A stretch of 5,279 nucleotides of DNA, taken from NCBI GenBank assembly GCA_017632155.1, contig JAGBRZ010000026.1, positions 1 to 5,279 of the forward strand, read 5' to 3'. Source of the stretch: Clostridia bacterium (GTDB lineage: Bacteria; Bacillota_A; Clostridia; Oscillospirales; CAG-272). The translations under genes were made by a program, and so were the position numbers. This document shows, piece after piece, positions 1 through 5,279 of this stretch. Positions within the stretch are counted from its first letter, which is position 1, and the number at the start of each line of letters is the position of its first letter. Below the pieces are notes generated by a model. The model worked only from the letters and a program-made list of their open reading frames with translations, made no database searches and was not told where the DNA came from.

Positions 1-957
1 AACCTCGGAAAGACGCTCCTCGGTGACAGCCTGCATAACGGTGAGCAGATCGCTCTCGAGCAAGGGAAGAACAACCTGAGTTTCGGGGTCGCCGAAGCGG
101 CAGTTGTATTCGATGACCTTGGGACCCTTGGGGGTGAGCATAAGTCCGAAGTAGAGGCAGCCCTTGAAGGTTCTGCCCTCGGCGTTCATCGCGTTCATTG
201 TGGGAACGAAGATGGTCTTCATACATTCCTCGGCGATGGAGGCGGTGTAGTAGGGGTTGGGCGCAACCGTGCCCATGCCGCCGGTGTTGAGGCCTTCATC
301 ATTATCGTGCGCGCGCTTGTGGTCCATTGAGGAAACCATCGGAACAACGACCTTGCCGTCGGTGAATGCAAGCACCGAAACCTCGGGTCCGGTGAGGAAT
401 TCCTCGATAACAATGTGGTCGCCCGATGCGCCAAAGACCTTGTCCGCCATCATAGAGCGAACCGCGTCCTCTGCCTCGGCGAGAGTTTCGGCAATGATAA
501 CGCCCTTGCCGAGCGCAAGTCCGTCCGCCTTGATGACGATGGGCATATCCTTGTCCTGAAGATAGGCGATTGCCTTGTCCATATCGTCAAAGATCTCGTA
601 AGCGGCGGTGGGAATCGAGTATTTTTTCATAAGATCCTTCGAGAAAGCCTTGCTTCCTTCAATGATAGCCGCCTTTTTGTCGGGGCCGAAGCAGGGAATT
701 CCAATGGCGGAAAGCGCGTCAACGCAACCGAGAACAAGCGGATCGTCGGGGGTCACGATGGCGTAGTCGACTTTATTTTCCGAAGCGAATTTAACGATAC
801 CTTCGATGTCCTTTGCGCCGATGTTAACGCAGGTCGCGTCGGCCGCGATGCCGCCGTTTCCGGGCAGACACCAGATGGTCTCGACGGTGGGATTCTTCTT
901 GATCGCTTTGATCACGGCGTGTTCACGGCCGCCGCTGCCGATGACGAGAACATTCAT
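1..957 (-). CDS. purD: Phosphoribosylamine-glycine ligase (GAR synthetase), 3' end cut by window edge
   Basis: PurD joins 5-phosphoribosylamine and glycine, using ATP, to give GAR, the second step of purine synthesis in the cytoplasm. I translated the open frame by hand: 319 residues are visible of a family length near 420, and the frame runs off position 1 without a stop. Visible motifs are the N-terminal GSGGREHA (7-14), PGNGG (32-36), EGSKAF (100-105), the ATP-grasp segment VIKADGLALGKGV (141-153), IEEFLTGPE (184-192), SMDHKR (210-215), NTGGMG (224-229) and the metal/ATP-binding YNCRFGDPETQ (284-294). The segment TPDDPLV (69-75) replaces the GPEAPLV of E. coli PurD. The start at 955-957 is fixed by MNVLVIG matching the family N-terminus and by AAGGAA (966-971) 8 nt upstream. 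It is the last visible gene of the operon, 195 nt after the AICAR transformylase and separated from it by element A. The C-terminal domain is outside the window. Confidence 0.97.
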   Translation of the reverse strand, partial: MNVLVIGSGGREHAVIKAIKKNPTVETIWCLPGNGGIAADATCVNIGAKDIEGIVKFASENKVDYAIVTPDDPLVLGCVDALSAIGIPCFGPDKKAAIIEGSKAFSKDLMKKYSIPTAAYEIFDDMDKAIAYLQDKDMPIVIKADGLALGKGVIIAETLAEAEDAVRSMMADKVFGASGDHIVIEEFLTGPEVSVLAFTDGKVVVPMVSSMDHKRAHDNDEGLNTGGMGTVAPNPYYTASIAEECMKTIFVPTMNAMNAEGRTFKGCLYFGLMLTPKGPKVIEYNCRFGDPETQVVLPLLESDLLTVMQAVTEERLSEV

Positions 958-998
958 TGATTTTATTCCTTGTTCTGAATTTTGTTGGGGAAAATAAA

Positions 999-1143
999 AA
1001 GTGTAAAGTGGAAAGTGTAAAGTGGAAAGTTATGGTGAATTTCCTCGCTTTGCTCGGAAATTTTCATTTTAATAAAAATACTTTTTGAGCGAAGCGAAAA
1101 AAGTTTCCGAAACTTTTCACTTTCCACTTATCACTTTTCACTT
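999..1143. repeat. Element A: two-hairpin core flanked by inverted 7-bp purine repeats
   Basis: This non-coding element fills most of the 195-nt gap between the AICAR transformylase and purD. The left arm (999-1031) and the reverse complement of the right arm (1111-1143) match at 28 of 33 positions. Both arms are built of AAGTGNA heptamers ending in AAGTT, and the left arm contains a perfect 14-bp tandem, AAGTGTAAAGTGGA twice. The core (about 1038-1105) has one hairpin with stem AATTTCC/GGAAATT (1038-1044/1056-1062) and another with stem CTTTTT/AAAAAG (1081-1086/1098-1103). Their 11-nt loops are complementary apart from one G-T pair. A third palindrome, AAAAGTTTC-C-GAAACTTTT (1099-1117), joins core to right arm. 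The core recurs in inverted orientation as element B. No coding potential or transposase is seen. A MITE-like or REP-like origin is inference. The folded transcript could slow transcription before purD. Confidence 0.8.
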
Positions 1144-1144
1144 A

Positions 1145-1164
1145 TTCCATCATTAATGATGGAA
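1145..1164. repeat. 20-bp perfect palindrome across the AICAR transformylase stop codon
   Basis: Half-site TTCCATCATT is followed immediately by its exact reverse complement AATGATGGAA. The centre falls inside the TAA stop codon (1153-1155), and the right half encodes the C-terminal Phe-His-His. The His-His codons (CAT CAT) are mirrored by ATGATG just after the stop. It abuts the outer arm of element A (ending at 1143). It could be an operator-like dyad, part of a 3' end hairpin, or chance. Function is unknown. Confidence 0.6.
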
Positions 1165-2337
1165 CAGACGCATACCGGTAAACGCCATGATCATGCCGTA
1201 CTTGTCGCAGGCTTCGATTACGGCGTCGTCGCGGATGGATCCGCCGGGCTCGGCAACGTAGGAAACGCCGCTCTTCTTTGCGCGCTCGATGCTGTCGGAG
1301 AAGGGGAAGAACGCATCCGAACCGAGTGCAACGCCGGTGATGGTGTCAAGATATGCGCGGATCTCCTCTGCGGTGAGGGGAGCGGGCTGCTCGGTGAAAT
1401 ACTTCTGCCAGATGCCGTCTGCGCAAACGTCTTCCTCGTTCTTGTTGATGTAGCCGTCGATTACGTTGTCGCGGTCTGCGCGCTTGAGATCGTCGCGGAA
1501 GGGAAGGTTCAGCACCTTGTCGTGCTGGCGGAGGAACCAGGTATCAGCCTTGGTGCCTGCAAGTCTTGTGCAGTGGATTCTCGACTGCTGACCCGCGCCA
1601 ACGCCGATAGCCTGTCCGTCAACTGCGTAGCAGACAGAGTTCGACTGTGTATATTTGAGTGTGATGAGCGAAATGATAAGGTCGCGTGCCGCCTCGTCGG
1701 AGAGAGCCTTGTTCTCTGTGACGATGTTGGAGAGGAGCTCGCGGTCGATCTTGAAGTTGTTGCGTCCCTGCTCGAAGGTGATGCCGAAGACCTGCTTCTT
1801 TTCCTGAACGTCGGGGACGTAATTGGGATCGATCTTAACGATGTTGTAGTTACCGCCGCGCTTGCCCTTGAGGATCTCGAGTGCCTCGGGCTCGTAGCCG
1901 GGAGCAATGATACCGTCGGAAACCTCGCGCGCGATCATCTTTGCGGTGGTCACGTCGCAGACGTCGGAAAGAGCGACCCAGTCGCCAAAGGAGCAAAGTC
2001 TGTCCGCGCCGCGCGCTCTTGCATAAGCGCAAGCAAGGGGGGATTCGTCAAGGCCTTCGATGTCGTCAACGAAGCAAGCCTTTTTGAGCTTGTCGGAAAG
2101 GGGATTGCCGACAGCGGCGGAGGTGGGCGAAACGTGCTTGAAGGATGTAACTGCGGGAAGTCCGAGAGCTTCTTTGAGCTCCTTGACAAGCTGCCAGGAG
2201 TTGAAAGCATCAAGGAAATTGATGTAGCCGGGGCGACCGCAAAGGATCTCGATGGGCAGATCGGAGCCGTCGTGCATATAGATGGATGCAGGCTTCTGGT
2301 TGGGGTTGCAACCGTATTTCAGTTCAAAAGTCTTCAT
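1153..2337 (-). CDS. purH: Stand-alone AICAR transformylase (PurH C-terminal domain only)
   Basis: This enzyme moves the formyl group of N10-formyl-tetrahydrofolate to AICAR, giving FAICAR, the ninth step of IMP synthesis. The 394-residue protein is the transformylase domain alone. Usual bacterial PurH is about 510-530 residues and starts with an MGS-like IMP cyclohydrolase domain, which is absent here: the protein opens directly with LKYGCNPNQ (6-14), the start of the transformylase domain. Visible catalytic features are the Lys-His pair in SFKHVSP (K67, H68; K266/H267 in human ATIC), KYTQSNSVCY (228-237, N233), GVGAGQQSRIHCTRLAG (245-261), SDAFFPF (340-346, D341), PGGSIRDD (364-371) and the terminal MRLFHH. 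The KHVSP and QQSRIHC wording resembles eukaryotic ATIC more than E. coli PurH (KHANP, QMSRVYS), as I recall those sequences. The gene begins 13 nt after the purO-like gene, and its ribosome binding site overlaps that gene's stop. It must rely on a separate cyclohydrolase, for which the upstream neighbour is the candidate. Confidence 0.95.
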   Translation of the reverse strand: MKTFELKYGCNPNQKPASIYMHDGSDLPIEILCGRPGYINFLDAFNSWQLVKELKEALGLPAVTSFKHVSPTSAAVGNPLSDKLKKACFVDDIEGLDESPLACAYARARGADRLCSFGDWVALSDVCDVTTAKMIAREVSDGIIAPGYEPEALEILKGKRGGNYNIVKIDPNYVPDVQEKKQVFGITFEQGRNNFKIDRELLSNIVTENKALSDEAARDLIISLITLKYTQSNSVCYAVDGQAIGVGAGQQSRIHCTRLAGTKADTWFLRQHDKVLNLPFRDDLKRADRDNVIDGYINKNEEDVCADGIWQKYFTEQPAPLTAEEIRAYLDTITGVALGSDAFFPFSDSIERAKKSGVSYVAEPGGSIRDDAVIEACDKYGMIMAFTGMRLFHH

Positions 2338-2347
2338 TATATTATAT

Positions 2348-2353
2348 ACCTCA
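2348..2353 (-). promoter_or_regulatory. Ribosome binding site overlapping the upstream stop codon
   Basis: On the minus strand the hexamer TGAGGT contains the TGA stop of the purO-like gene (2351-2353) and the GAGG that would serve the AICAR transformylase start at 2335-2337. GAGG ends 11 nt before the ATG, slightly long for an ideal spacing. The overlap suggests that ribosomes finishing the cyclohydrolase help begin the transformylase (translational coupling). That would keep the two enzymes in proportion. Confidence 0.7.
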
Positions 2354-3067
2354 GTTATTTTTATTTACGATCCTTGTTTCGGTCTCGCCCGACTCGATGT
2401 CGATGTAGCGGACGAAGAGCGAAACCTTGTTGTCCTCGTTGAGGTTGGTCCAGATGAGGTCGGTCAGCTCGTCGATCGAGCAGTTGGGAAGCTCGAGAGT
2501 CTTGGGCTCGCCTTCGAAGGAGGGAAGGGGATCGCCGTCCGAGTTGTAGGTGTGGATGAACTTTGCCTTACCGCAGATGGGGTTCGAATATGCGTATGTA
2601 AATCTCTCGCAGGAGGAATCGTCGCCCTCTGCGCTCTTGAGGATGGACATTGCATAGTTCATTTCGCCGCCCTCGCAGTGGATGATACCCGAAATGCGGG
2701 GTGTGAAGTTGGGCTTGTCGTCCTCAAATTCACGGGTGCGAAGAGCCTGCTCGAAGGTCATCTGCTTGTCCATAAGGTTGTAGATGGTGTCGGTCTGGTC
2801 GCCGTTGGTGACGATGGTCTTGTTGCCGAGCACGCGGACGGGGTAGTAGATGATAAGATGGGGGTCAACCATCTTGGATTCGTCGAAAGCCTTGGTGCGC
2901 ATAGCGTCGCCCTCGGGGACGAATACGCGGTTGCGGCTGTTGACGCTGCGTCCCATAATGAAGTAAGCGGTGACAGCCTTCTTGCCATCGGCACTCTTGC
3001 CGATAATGATTCCTCTGCCGTGGTAAGCAAGGGAGTTCAGTTCCTGTGCGATAGTTGAGATCTTCAT
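2351..3067 (-). CDS. purO: PurO-type IMP cyclohydrolase
   Basis: The predicted role is ring closure of FAICAR to IMP, the last step of the pathway. The 238-residue protein resembles archaeal PurO (IMP cyclohydrolase-like family, NTN-hydrolase-like fold), not the MGS-like domain of PurH. Recognisable blocks in family order are YHGRGIIIGKSADGK (15-29), AYFIMGRSVNSRNRVFV (34-50), PHLIIYYPVRVLG (69-81), TIVTNGDQTDTIY (84-96) and FEDDKPNFTPRISGI (114-128). The family is about 200 residues in archaea, so this copy is somewhat longer, with extra sequence mostly in the C-terminal half. No signal peptide or membrane segment is seen. The start is supported by AAGGAG (3074-3079) 6 nt upstream. It lies between purN and the transformylase, the usual place of purH, which strongly supports the function. 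Recognition rests on remembered motifs; I have not verified the individual catalytic residues. Confidence 0.87.
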   Translation of the reverse strand: MKISTIAQELNSLAYHGRGIIIGKSADGKKAVTAYFIMGRSVNSRNRVFVPEGDAMRTKAFDESKMVDPHLIIYYPVRVLGNKTIVTNGDQTDTIYNLMDKQMTFEQALRTREFEDDKPNFTPRISGIIHCEGGEMNYAMSILKSAEGDDSSCERFTYAYSNPICGKAKFIHTYNSDGDPLPSFEGEPKTLELPNCSIDELTDLIWTNLNEDNKVSLFVRYIDIESGETETRIVNKNN

Positions 3068-3132
3068 TTTTATCTCCTTAAATTTAATACGGATTTTTGA
3101 AACGAGAGATAAACAAAATTATAAATAATACT

Positions 3133-3299
3133 ATATCACGAGCTTGTAGGGGAGGGCGTCCTCGACCTCCCAAGCTCAATTAAATTAGCGATGTGGATTA
3201 AATCAAGAAAATCAAGTTTAATTTTCTGTATTTAATTCATCATATAATTTTGCATAGCATGGGAGGTCGAGGACGCCCTCCCCTACAAGCTCGTGATAT
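3133..3299. repeat. Element C: 167-nt MITE-like element with perfect 40-nt terminal inverted repeats
   Basis: The left arm (3133-3172) and right arm (3260-3299) are exact reverse complements over 40 nt; after one mismatch, three further inner bases also pair (to 3176/3256). The arms begin ATATCACGAGCTTGTAGGGG and are GC-rich. The interior of about 87 nt is strongly AT-rich and carries a nested repeat (AATTAAAT at 3178-3185 with ATTTAATT at 3230-3237) and a GAAAAT/ATTTTC hairpin. Within each arm GGGAGG and CCTCCC can also pair locally. It encodes nothing, and I see no clear target-site duplication at the ends. The structure fits a non-autonomous mobile element or palindromic intergenic repeat. 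In the operon transcript it would fold into a very stable long stem between purN and purO, a plausible RNase III or processing site (inference). Confidence 0.85.
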
Positions 3300-3371
3300 G
3301 ATTTAAGCTAAAACGATAATCTTGTTGCTCGTTATAAAATTACTTTTTGTTCTATCAAATAAATCGAAATC

Positions 3372-3396
3372 GAAAATTTCCGCTGCGGAAATTTTC
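3372..3396 (-). terminator. Perfect hairpin just after purN, possible weak terminator
   Basis: GAAAATTTCCGC and its exact reverse complement GCGGAAATTTTC flank a single centre base. Folded on the minus strand this gives an 11-bp stem with a 3-nt CAG loop, 15 nt past the purN stop. The following bases (GATTTCGATTTATTTG) are T-rich but not a clean T run, so termination would be partial at best. The arms share AAATTTCCG/CGGAAAT with one hairpin of elements A and B, so it may instead be a remnant or minimal member of the same repeat family. The remainder of the 3068-3410 gap holds element C, the purO ribosome binding site and unremarkable AT-rich sequence. Confidence 0.4.
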
Positions 3397-3410
3397 CTTT
3401 CACTAGCCAC

Positions 3411-4043
3411 TTACTTGATAAATACCTTATTATCCCTTACCTCGATCTTATCGTCGCAGAAGAGGCGGACGGCTTCGGGGAGGATCTTCCACTCGGCTTC
3501 CTGCATAATGCGGAGCTGGAGGGTTTCGGGGGTGTCATCCTGCTTTACTTCAACAGCCTTTTGGAGCACGATGGGTCCCGCGTCGCATTCGGGGATGACG
3601 ATGTGAACCGTTGCGCCCGAAACCTTGACGCCCTTTTCGAGCGCGGCTTCGTGAACGTGGAGACCGTAAAATCCCTTTCCACAGAAGGAGGGGATCAGCG
3701 CGGGGTGAACGTTGAGGATCTTATTGGGGAACGCCTCGTAGACCTGCTCGTCAAAGATGGTCAGGAAGCCCGCGAGAACGACGAGGTCGATGCCCGCCGC
3801 GGTCAGCGTTTCTGCAAGAGCCTTCGAATATGCGGCAATGTCGGCGTAATCCTTGCGGGGAAGGACGACGGAGTCGATCCCGTTTTGCGCCGCACGCTCA
3901 AGCGCATAAACGCCCGGCTTTGATGCAAGAACGAGGCTGATCTTGCCCGCTCCGAGCTCGCCGCGTTTTTCTGCGTCGATCAGAGCTTGAAGATTAGTGC
4001 CGCCGCCGGAGACGAGGACGGCGATCTTTTTGGTTTTGTCCAT
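3411..4043 (-). CDS. purN: Phosphoribosylglycinamide formyltransferase (GAR transformylase)
   Basis: PurN transfers the formyl group from N10-formyl-tetrahydrofolate to GAR, giving FGAR. The 210-residue protein has the full family length. The N-terminal phosphate-binding loop VSGGGTNLQAL (11-21) binds GAR. AGFLTIF (91-97) lies in the folate-binding region. The three catalytic residues are present: N111 and H113 in KILNVHPALIPSF (108-120) and D154 in ATVHIVIPECDAGPIVLQ (144-161), matching N106, H108 and D144 of E. coli PurN. The loop SFCGKGFYGLHVH (119-131) is longer than the E. coli equivalent. The start is supported by GGAG (4052-4055) 8 nt upstream. That site partly pairs with an upstream CCAAT in a small 5-bp hairpin (4054-4066). 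The gene follows purM by 192 nt with element B between, and precedes the purO-like gene by 343 nt. It uses the same formyl donor as the downstream transformylase. Confidence 0.97.
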   Translation of the reverse strand: MDKTKKIAVLVSGGGTNLQALIDAEKRGELGAGKISLVLASKPGVYALERAAQNGIDSVVLPRKDYADIAAYSKALAETLTAAGIDLVVLAGFLTIFDEQVYEAFPNKILNVHPALIPSFCGKGFYGLHVHEAALEKGVKVSGATVHIVIPECDAGPIVLQKAVEVKQDDTPETLQLRIMQEAEWKILPEAVRLFCDDKIEVRDNKVFIK

Positions 4044-4090
4044 TATTAGTACTCCAATTTTATTGGGATGATGTTATTTTGAAGAGGTAC

Positions 4091-4230
4091 AAGGTGAAAG
4101 GGAATAGGGAAAAGGGAAGGTAACTTTTTTCGCTTTGCTCAAAAAGTATTTTAATATAAATGGAAATTTCCGAGCGAAGCGACGGAAATTCTCCACACCT
4201 TTTCCCTTTTACCTTTCACCTTTTCCCTTT
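4091..4230. repeat. Element B: inverted relative of element A, with different 7-bp arms
   Basis: This element lies between purM and purN, its right arm ending 5 nt from the purM stop. Its core (about 4122-4190) reads as the reverse complement of element A's core, with about 7 differences over 69 nt by eye. It contains a CTTTTT/AAAAAG hairpin (4124-4146) and an AATTTCCG/CGGAAATT hairpin (4165-4172/4183-4190), again with complementary loops (CGCTTTGCTC against GAGCGAAGCG). The outer arms (4091-4115 and 4198-4222) match inversely at 23 of 25 positions and are made of AAGGKRA heptamers, unlike the AAGTGNA heptamers of element A. No protein is encoded. Mobile or palindromic repeat origin is inferred from the two related copies. 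As with A, transcript folding here could modulate expression of the downstream genes. Confidence 0.8.
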
Positions 4231-4235
4231 GCAGA

Positions 4236-5279
4236 TTATACGATCTCTATCTGCTCTCCGCCGAGCTTATCTGCGGAAACGATTTCGCCGATGACGTATG
4301 CATCCTCGCCGTGTGCCTTGAGGATCTCGATAGCGGTCTCGACCTCGCCGGCGGGAACAACAACGCTCATGCCAACGCCCATGTTATAGGTGTTGAACAT
4401 ATCGCGCTCGGGAATGTTGCCCCATTTTGCGATCATATCGAAGATGGGGAGGATCTTTACCGCGCTCTTTTCGATCTTTGCGCCGAGTCCTGCGGGGATG
4501 GATCTCGGGATATTCTCGTAGAATCCGCCGCCGGTGATGTGGGAGATGCCCTTGACGTCAACCTTCTCAAGGAGTGCGAGGATGGACTTGACGTAGATGC
4601 GGGTGGGAACGATCAGAGCTTCTGCGATGGTCTTGCCGCCAAGCTCTTCGCGGGGGACGTAAAGCTCGGGGTTGTTGTTGTCGATATCAAATACCTTACG
4701 GCAAAGGGAGAAGCCGTTGGAGTGGATACCGGTGGAGGGAAGAGCGATCACAACGTCGCCCTCAGCCATACGGGTGTTATCGAGGATCTTCTTCTTGTCA
4801 ACGATGCCGACTGCGAAGCCTGCGAGGTCGTATTCCTCTACGGGCATCATACCGGGATGCTCTGCAGTCTCGCCGCCGATGAGTGCCGCGCCCGACTGAA
4901 CGCAACCCTCGGCAACACCGCCGACGATCTCTGCGATCTTTTCGGGAATATTCTTGCCGCAAGCGATGTAGTCAAGGAAGAAAAGGGGACGCGCGCCGCA
5001 GCAGATGATGTCGTTTACGCACATAGCAACGGCGTCGATACCGATGGTGTCGTGCTTGTCCATAAGGATAGCCATCTTTACCTTGGTGCCGCAGCCGTCG
5101 GTGCCCGAAACGAGAACGGGCTCTTCCATACCTGCGATGGGCAGACCGAAGCAGCCGCCGAAGCCGCCGACGTCGTCAAGGCAGCCCTCGTTTTTGGTGC
5201 GTGCGATATGTTTTTTCATAAGCTCAACAGCGCGATAGCCGGCGGTAATATCAACGCCCGCAGCTGCGTAGCTTTCGGA
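4236..5279 (-). CDS. purM: Phosphoribosylformylglycinamidine cyclo-ligase (AIR synthetase), 5' end cut by window edge
   Basis: PurM closes FGAM to AIR using ATP, the fifth step of the pathway. A methionine at 5217-5219 is not the true start: the same frame continues to the window edge for 20 more codons, translating as [20 protein letters not shown], which matches the conserved PurM N-terminus (SYKDAGVDIDAG in E. coli). So 347 residues are visible and only a few are missing from a usual length near 345-350. Using the methionine at 5219 as residue 1, motifs are [10 protein letters not shown] (18-27), the ATP-binding [12 protein letters not shown] (36-47), [15 protein letters not shown] (56-70), [10 protein letters not shown] (80-89), [10 protein letters not shown] (115-124), [11 protein letters not shown] (162-172), PTRIYVKS (205-212), [13 protein letters not shown] (227-239) and NMGVGM (279-284). 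The stop is TAA at 4236-4238. It is the first gene in the window and its promoter lies beyond the right edge. Confidence 0.97.
   Translation of the reverse strand, partial: SESYAAAGVDITAGYRAVELMKKHIARTKNEGCLDDVGGFGGCFGLPIAGMEEPVLVSGTDGCGTKVKMAILMDKHDTIGIDAVAMCVNDIICCGARPLFFLDYIACGKNIPEKIAEIVGGVAEGCVQSGAALIGGETAEHPGMMPVEEYDLAGFAVGIVDKKKILDNTRMAEGDVVIALPSTGIHSNGFSLCRKVFDIDNNNPELYVPREELGGKTIAEALIVPTRIYVKSILALLEKVDVKGISHITGGGFYENIPRSIPAGLGAKIEKSAVKILPIFDMIAKWGNIPERDMFNTYNMGVGMSVVVPAGEVETAIEILKAHGEDAYVIGEIVSADKLGGEQIEIV

Noticed and set aside
415..960. Plus-strand open frame of 181 codons opposite purD.
   Set aside because: The minus strand encodes conserved PurD motifs throughout this stretch; the plus-strand frame shows none.
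1087..1117. Hairpin followed by T-rich sequence in element A as an intrinsic terminator before purD.
   Set aside because: On the minus strand the T run is part of the stem, stems are AT-rich and short, and purD follows in the same direction. Partial attenuation is possible but a terminator cannot be supported.
1156..2442. Long plus-strand open frame (428 codons) opposite the AICAR transformylase.
   Set aside because: It is the mirror of a strongly recognisable gene. Its translation is low-complexity, rich in Val, Gly, Asp and Leu with no known motif, and it has no convincing ribosome binding site.
2282..3058. Plus-strand open frame (258 codons) opposite the purO-like gene.
   Set aside because: Same antisense artefact: it overlaps the purO-like gene almost completely and has no recognisable domain.
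3118..3123. TATAAT on the minus strand about 50 nt upstream of the purO-like gene, as a promoter -10 box.
   Set aside because: No hexamer resembling TTGACA lies 16-18 nt upstream and there is no extended -10 TG. In such AT-rich sequence a single hexamer is weak evidence.
3068..3410. Possible small gene, tRNA or riboswitch in the 343-nt gap.
   Set aside because: The sequence is explained by element C, a short palindrome and AT-rich filler. No cloverleaf, purine-riboswitch core or small open frame with a ribosome binding site was seen.
4054..4066. CCAAT-AAA-ATTGG hairpin overlapping the purN ribosome binding site as a translational switch.
   Set aside because: The stem is only 5 bp and AT-rich, covering part of the site; it is too weak to claim regulation.
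5217..5219. Methionine codon as the start of purM.
   Set aside because: The frame continues upstream to the window edge with the conserved SYxxAGVDIxAG segment of PurM, so the start lies outside the window.

Overview
The window is a stretch of a de novo purine (IMP) biosynthesis operon. All five genes lie on the minus strand. In transcription order they are purM (5' end just beyond the right edge), purN, a PurO-type IMP cyclohydrolase, a stand-alone AICAR transformylase equal to the C-terminal domain of PurH, and purD (3' end beyond the left edge). The M-N-H-D order, Shine-Dalgarno-led starts, a fairly GC-rich coding sequence against AT-rich gaps, and the pairing of a PurO-like protein with a short AICAR transformylase all suggest a Clostridia-type Firmicute, probably an uncultured gut-type lineage. 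That placement is inference; no phylogenetic marker is present.

Right to left: purM occupies 4236-5279 and makes AIR. A 192-nt gap holds inverted-repeat element B. purN (3411-4043) makes FGAR. A 343-nt gap holds a short palindrome next to purN and a 167-nt element (C) bounded by perfect 40-nt inverted repeats. The purO-like gene (2351-3067) and the AICAR transformylase gene (1153-2337) are 13 nt apart, with the first stop codon inside the second gene's ribosome binding site. A 195-nt gap holds element A, an inverted relative of element B. purD (1-957) makes GAR.

Together the genes cover PRA to GAR (PurD), GAR to FGAR (PurN), FGAM to AIR (PurM) and the last two steps, AICAR to FAICAR to IMP. 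Most bacteria encode the last two steps as one bifunctional PurH. Here they are split into two coupled genes sitting exactly where purH normally lies, and the cyclohydrolase half is a different, archaeal-type family.

The other notable content is between the genes. Elements A and B share a core of about 69 nt (roughly 90% alike by eye, opposite orientation) with two hairpins whose loops are complementary. In both, the core is flanked by inverted arms made of 7-bp purine-rich tandem repeats, but the heptamer differs between A and B. I saw no RNA gene, CRISPR array, transposase, riboswitch or convincing promoter. The operon's control region must lie beyond the right edge.
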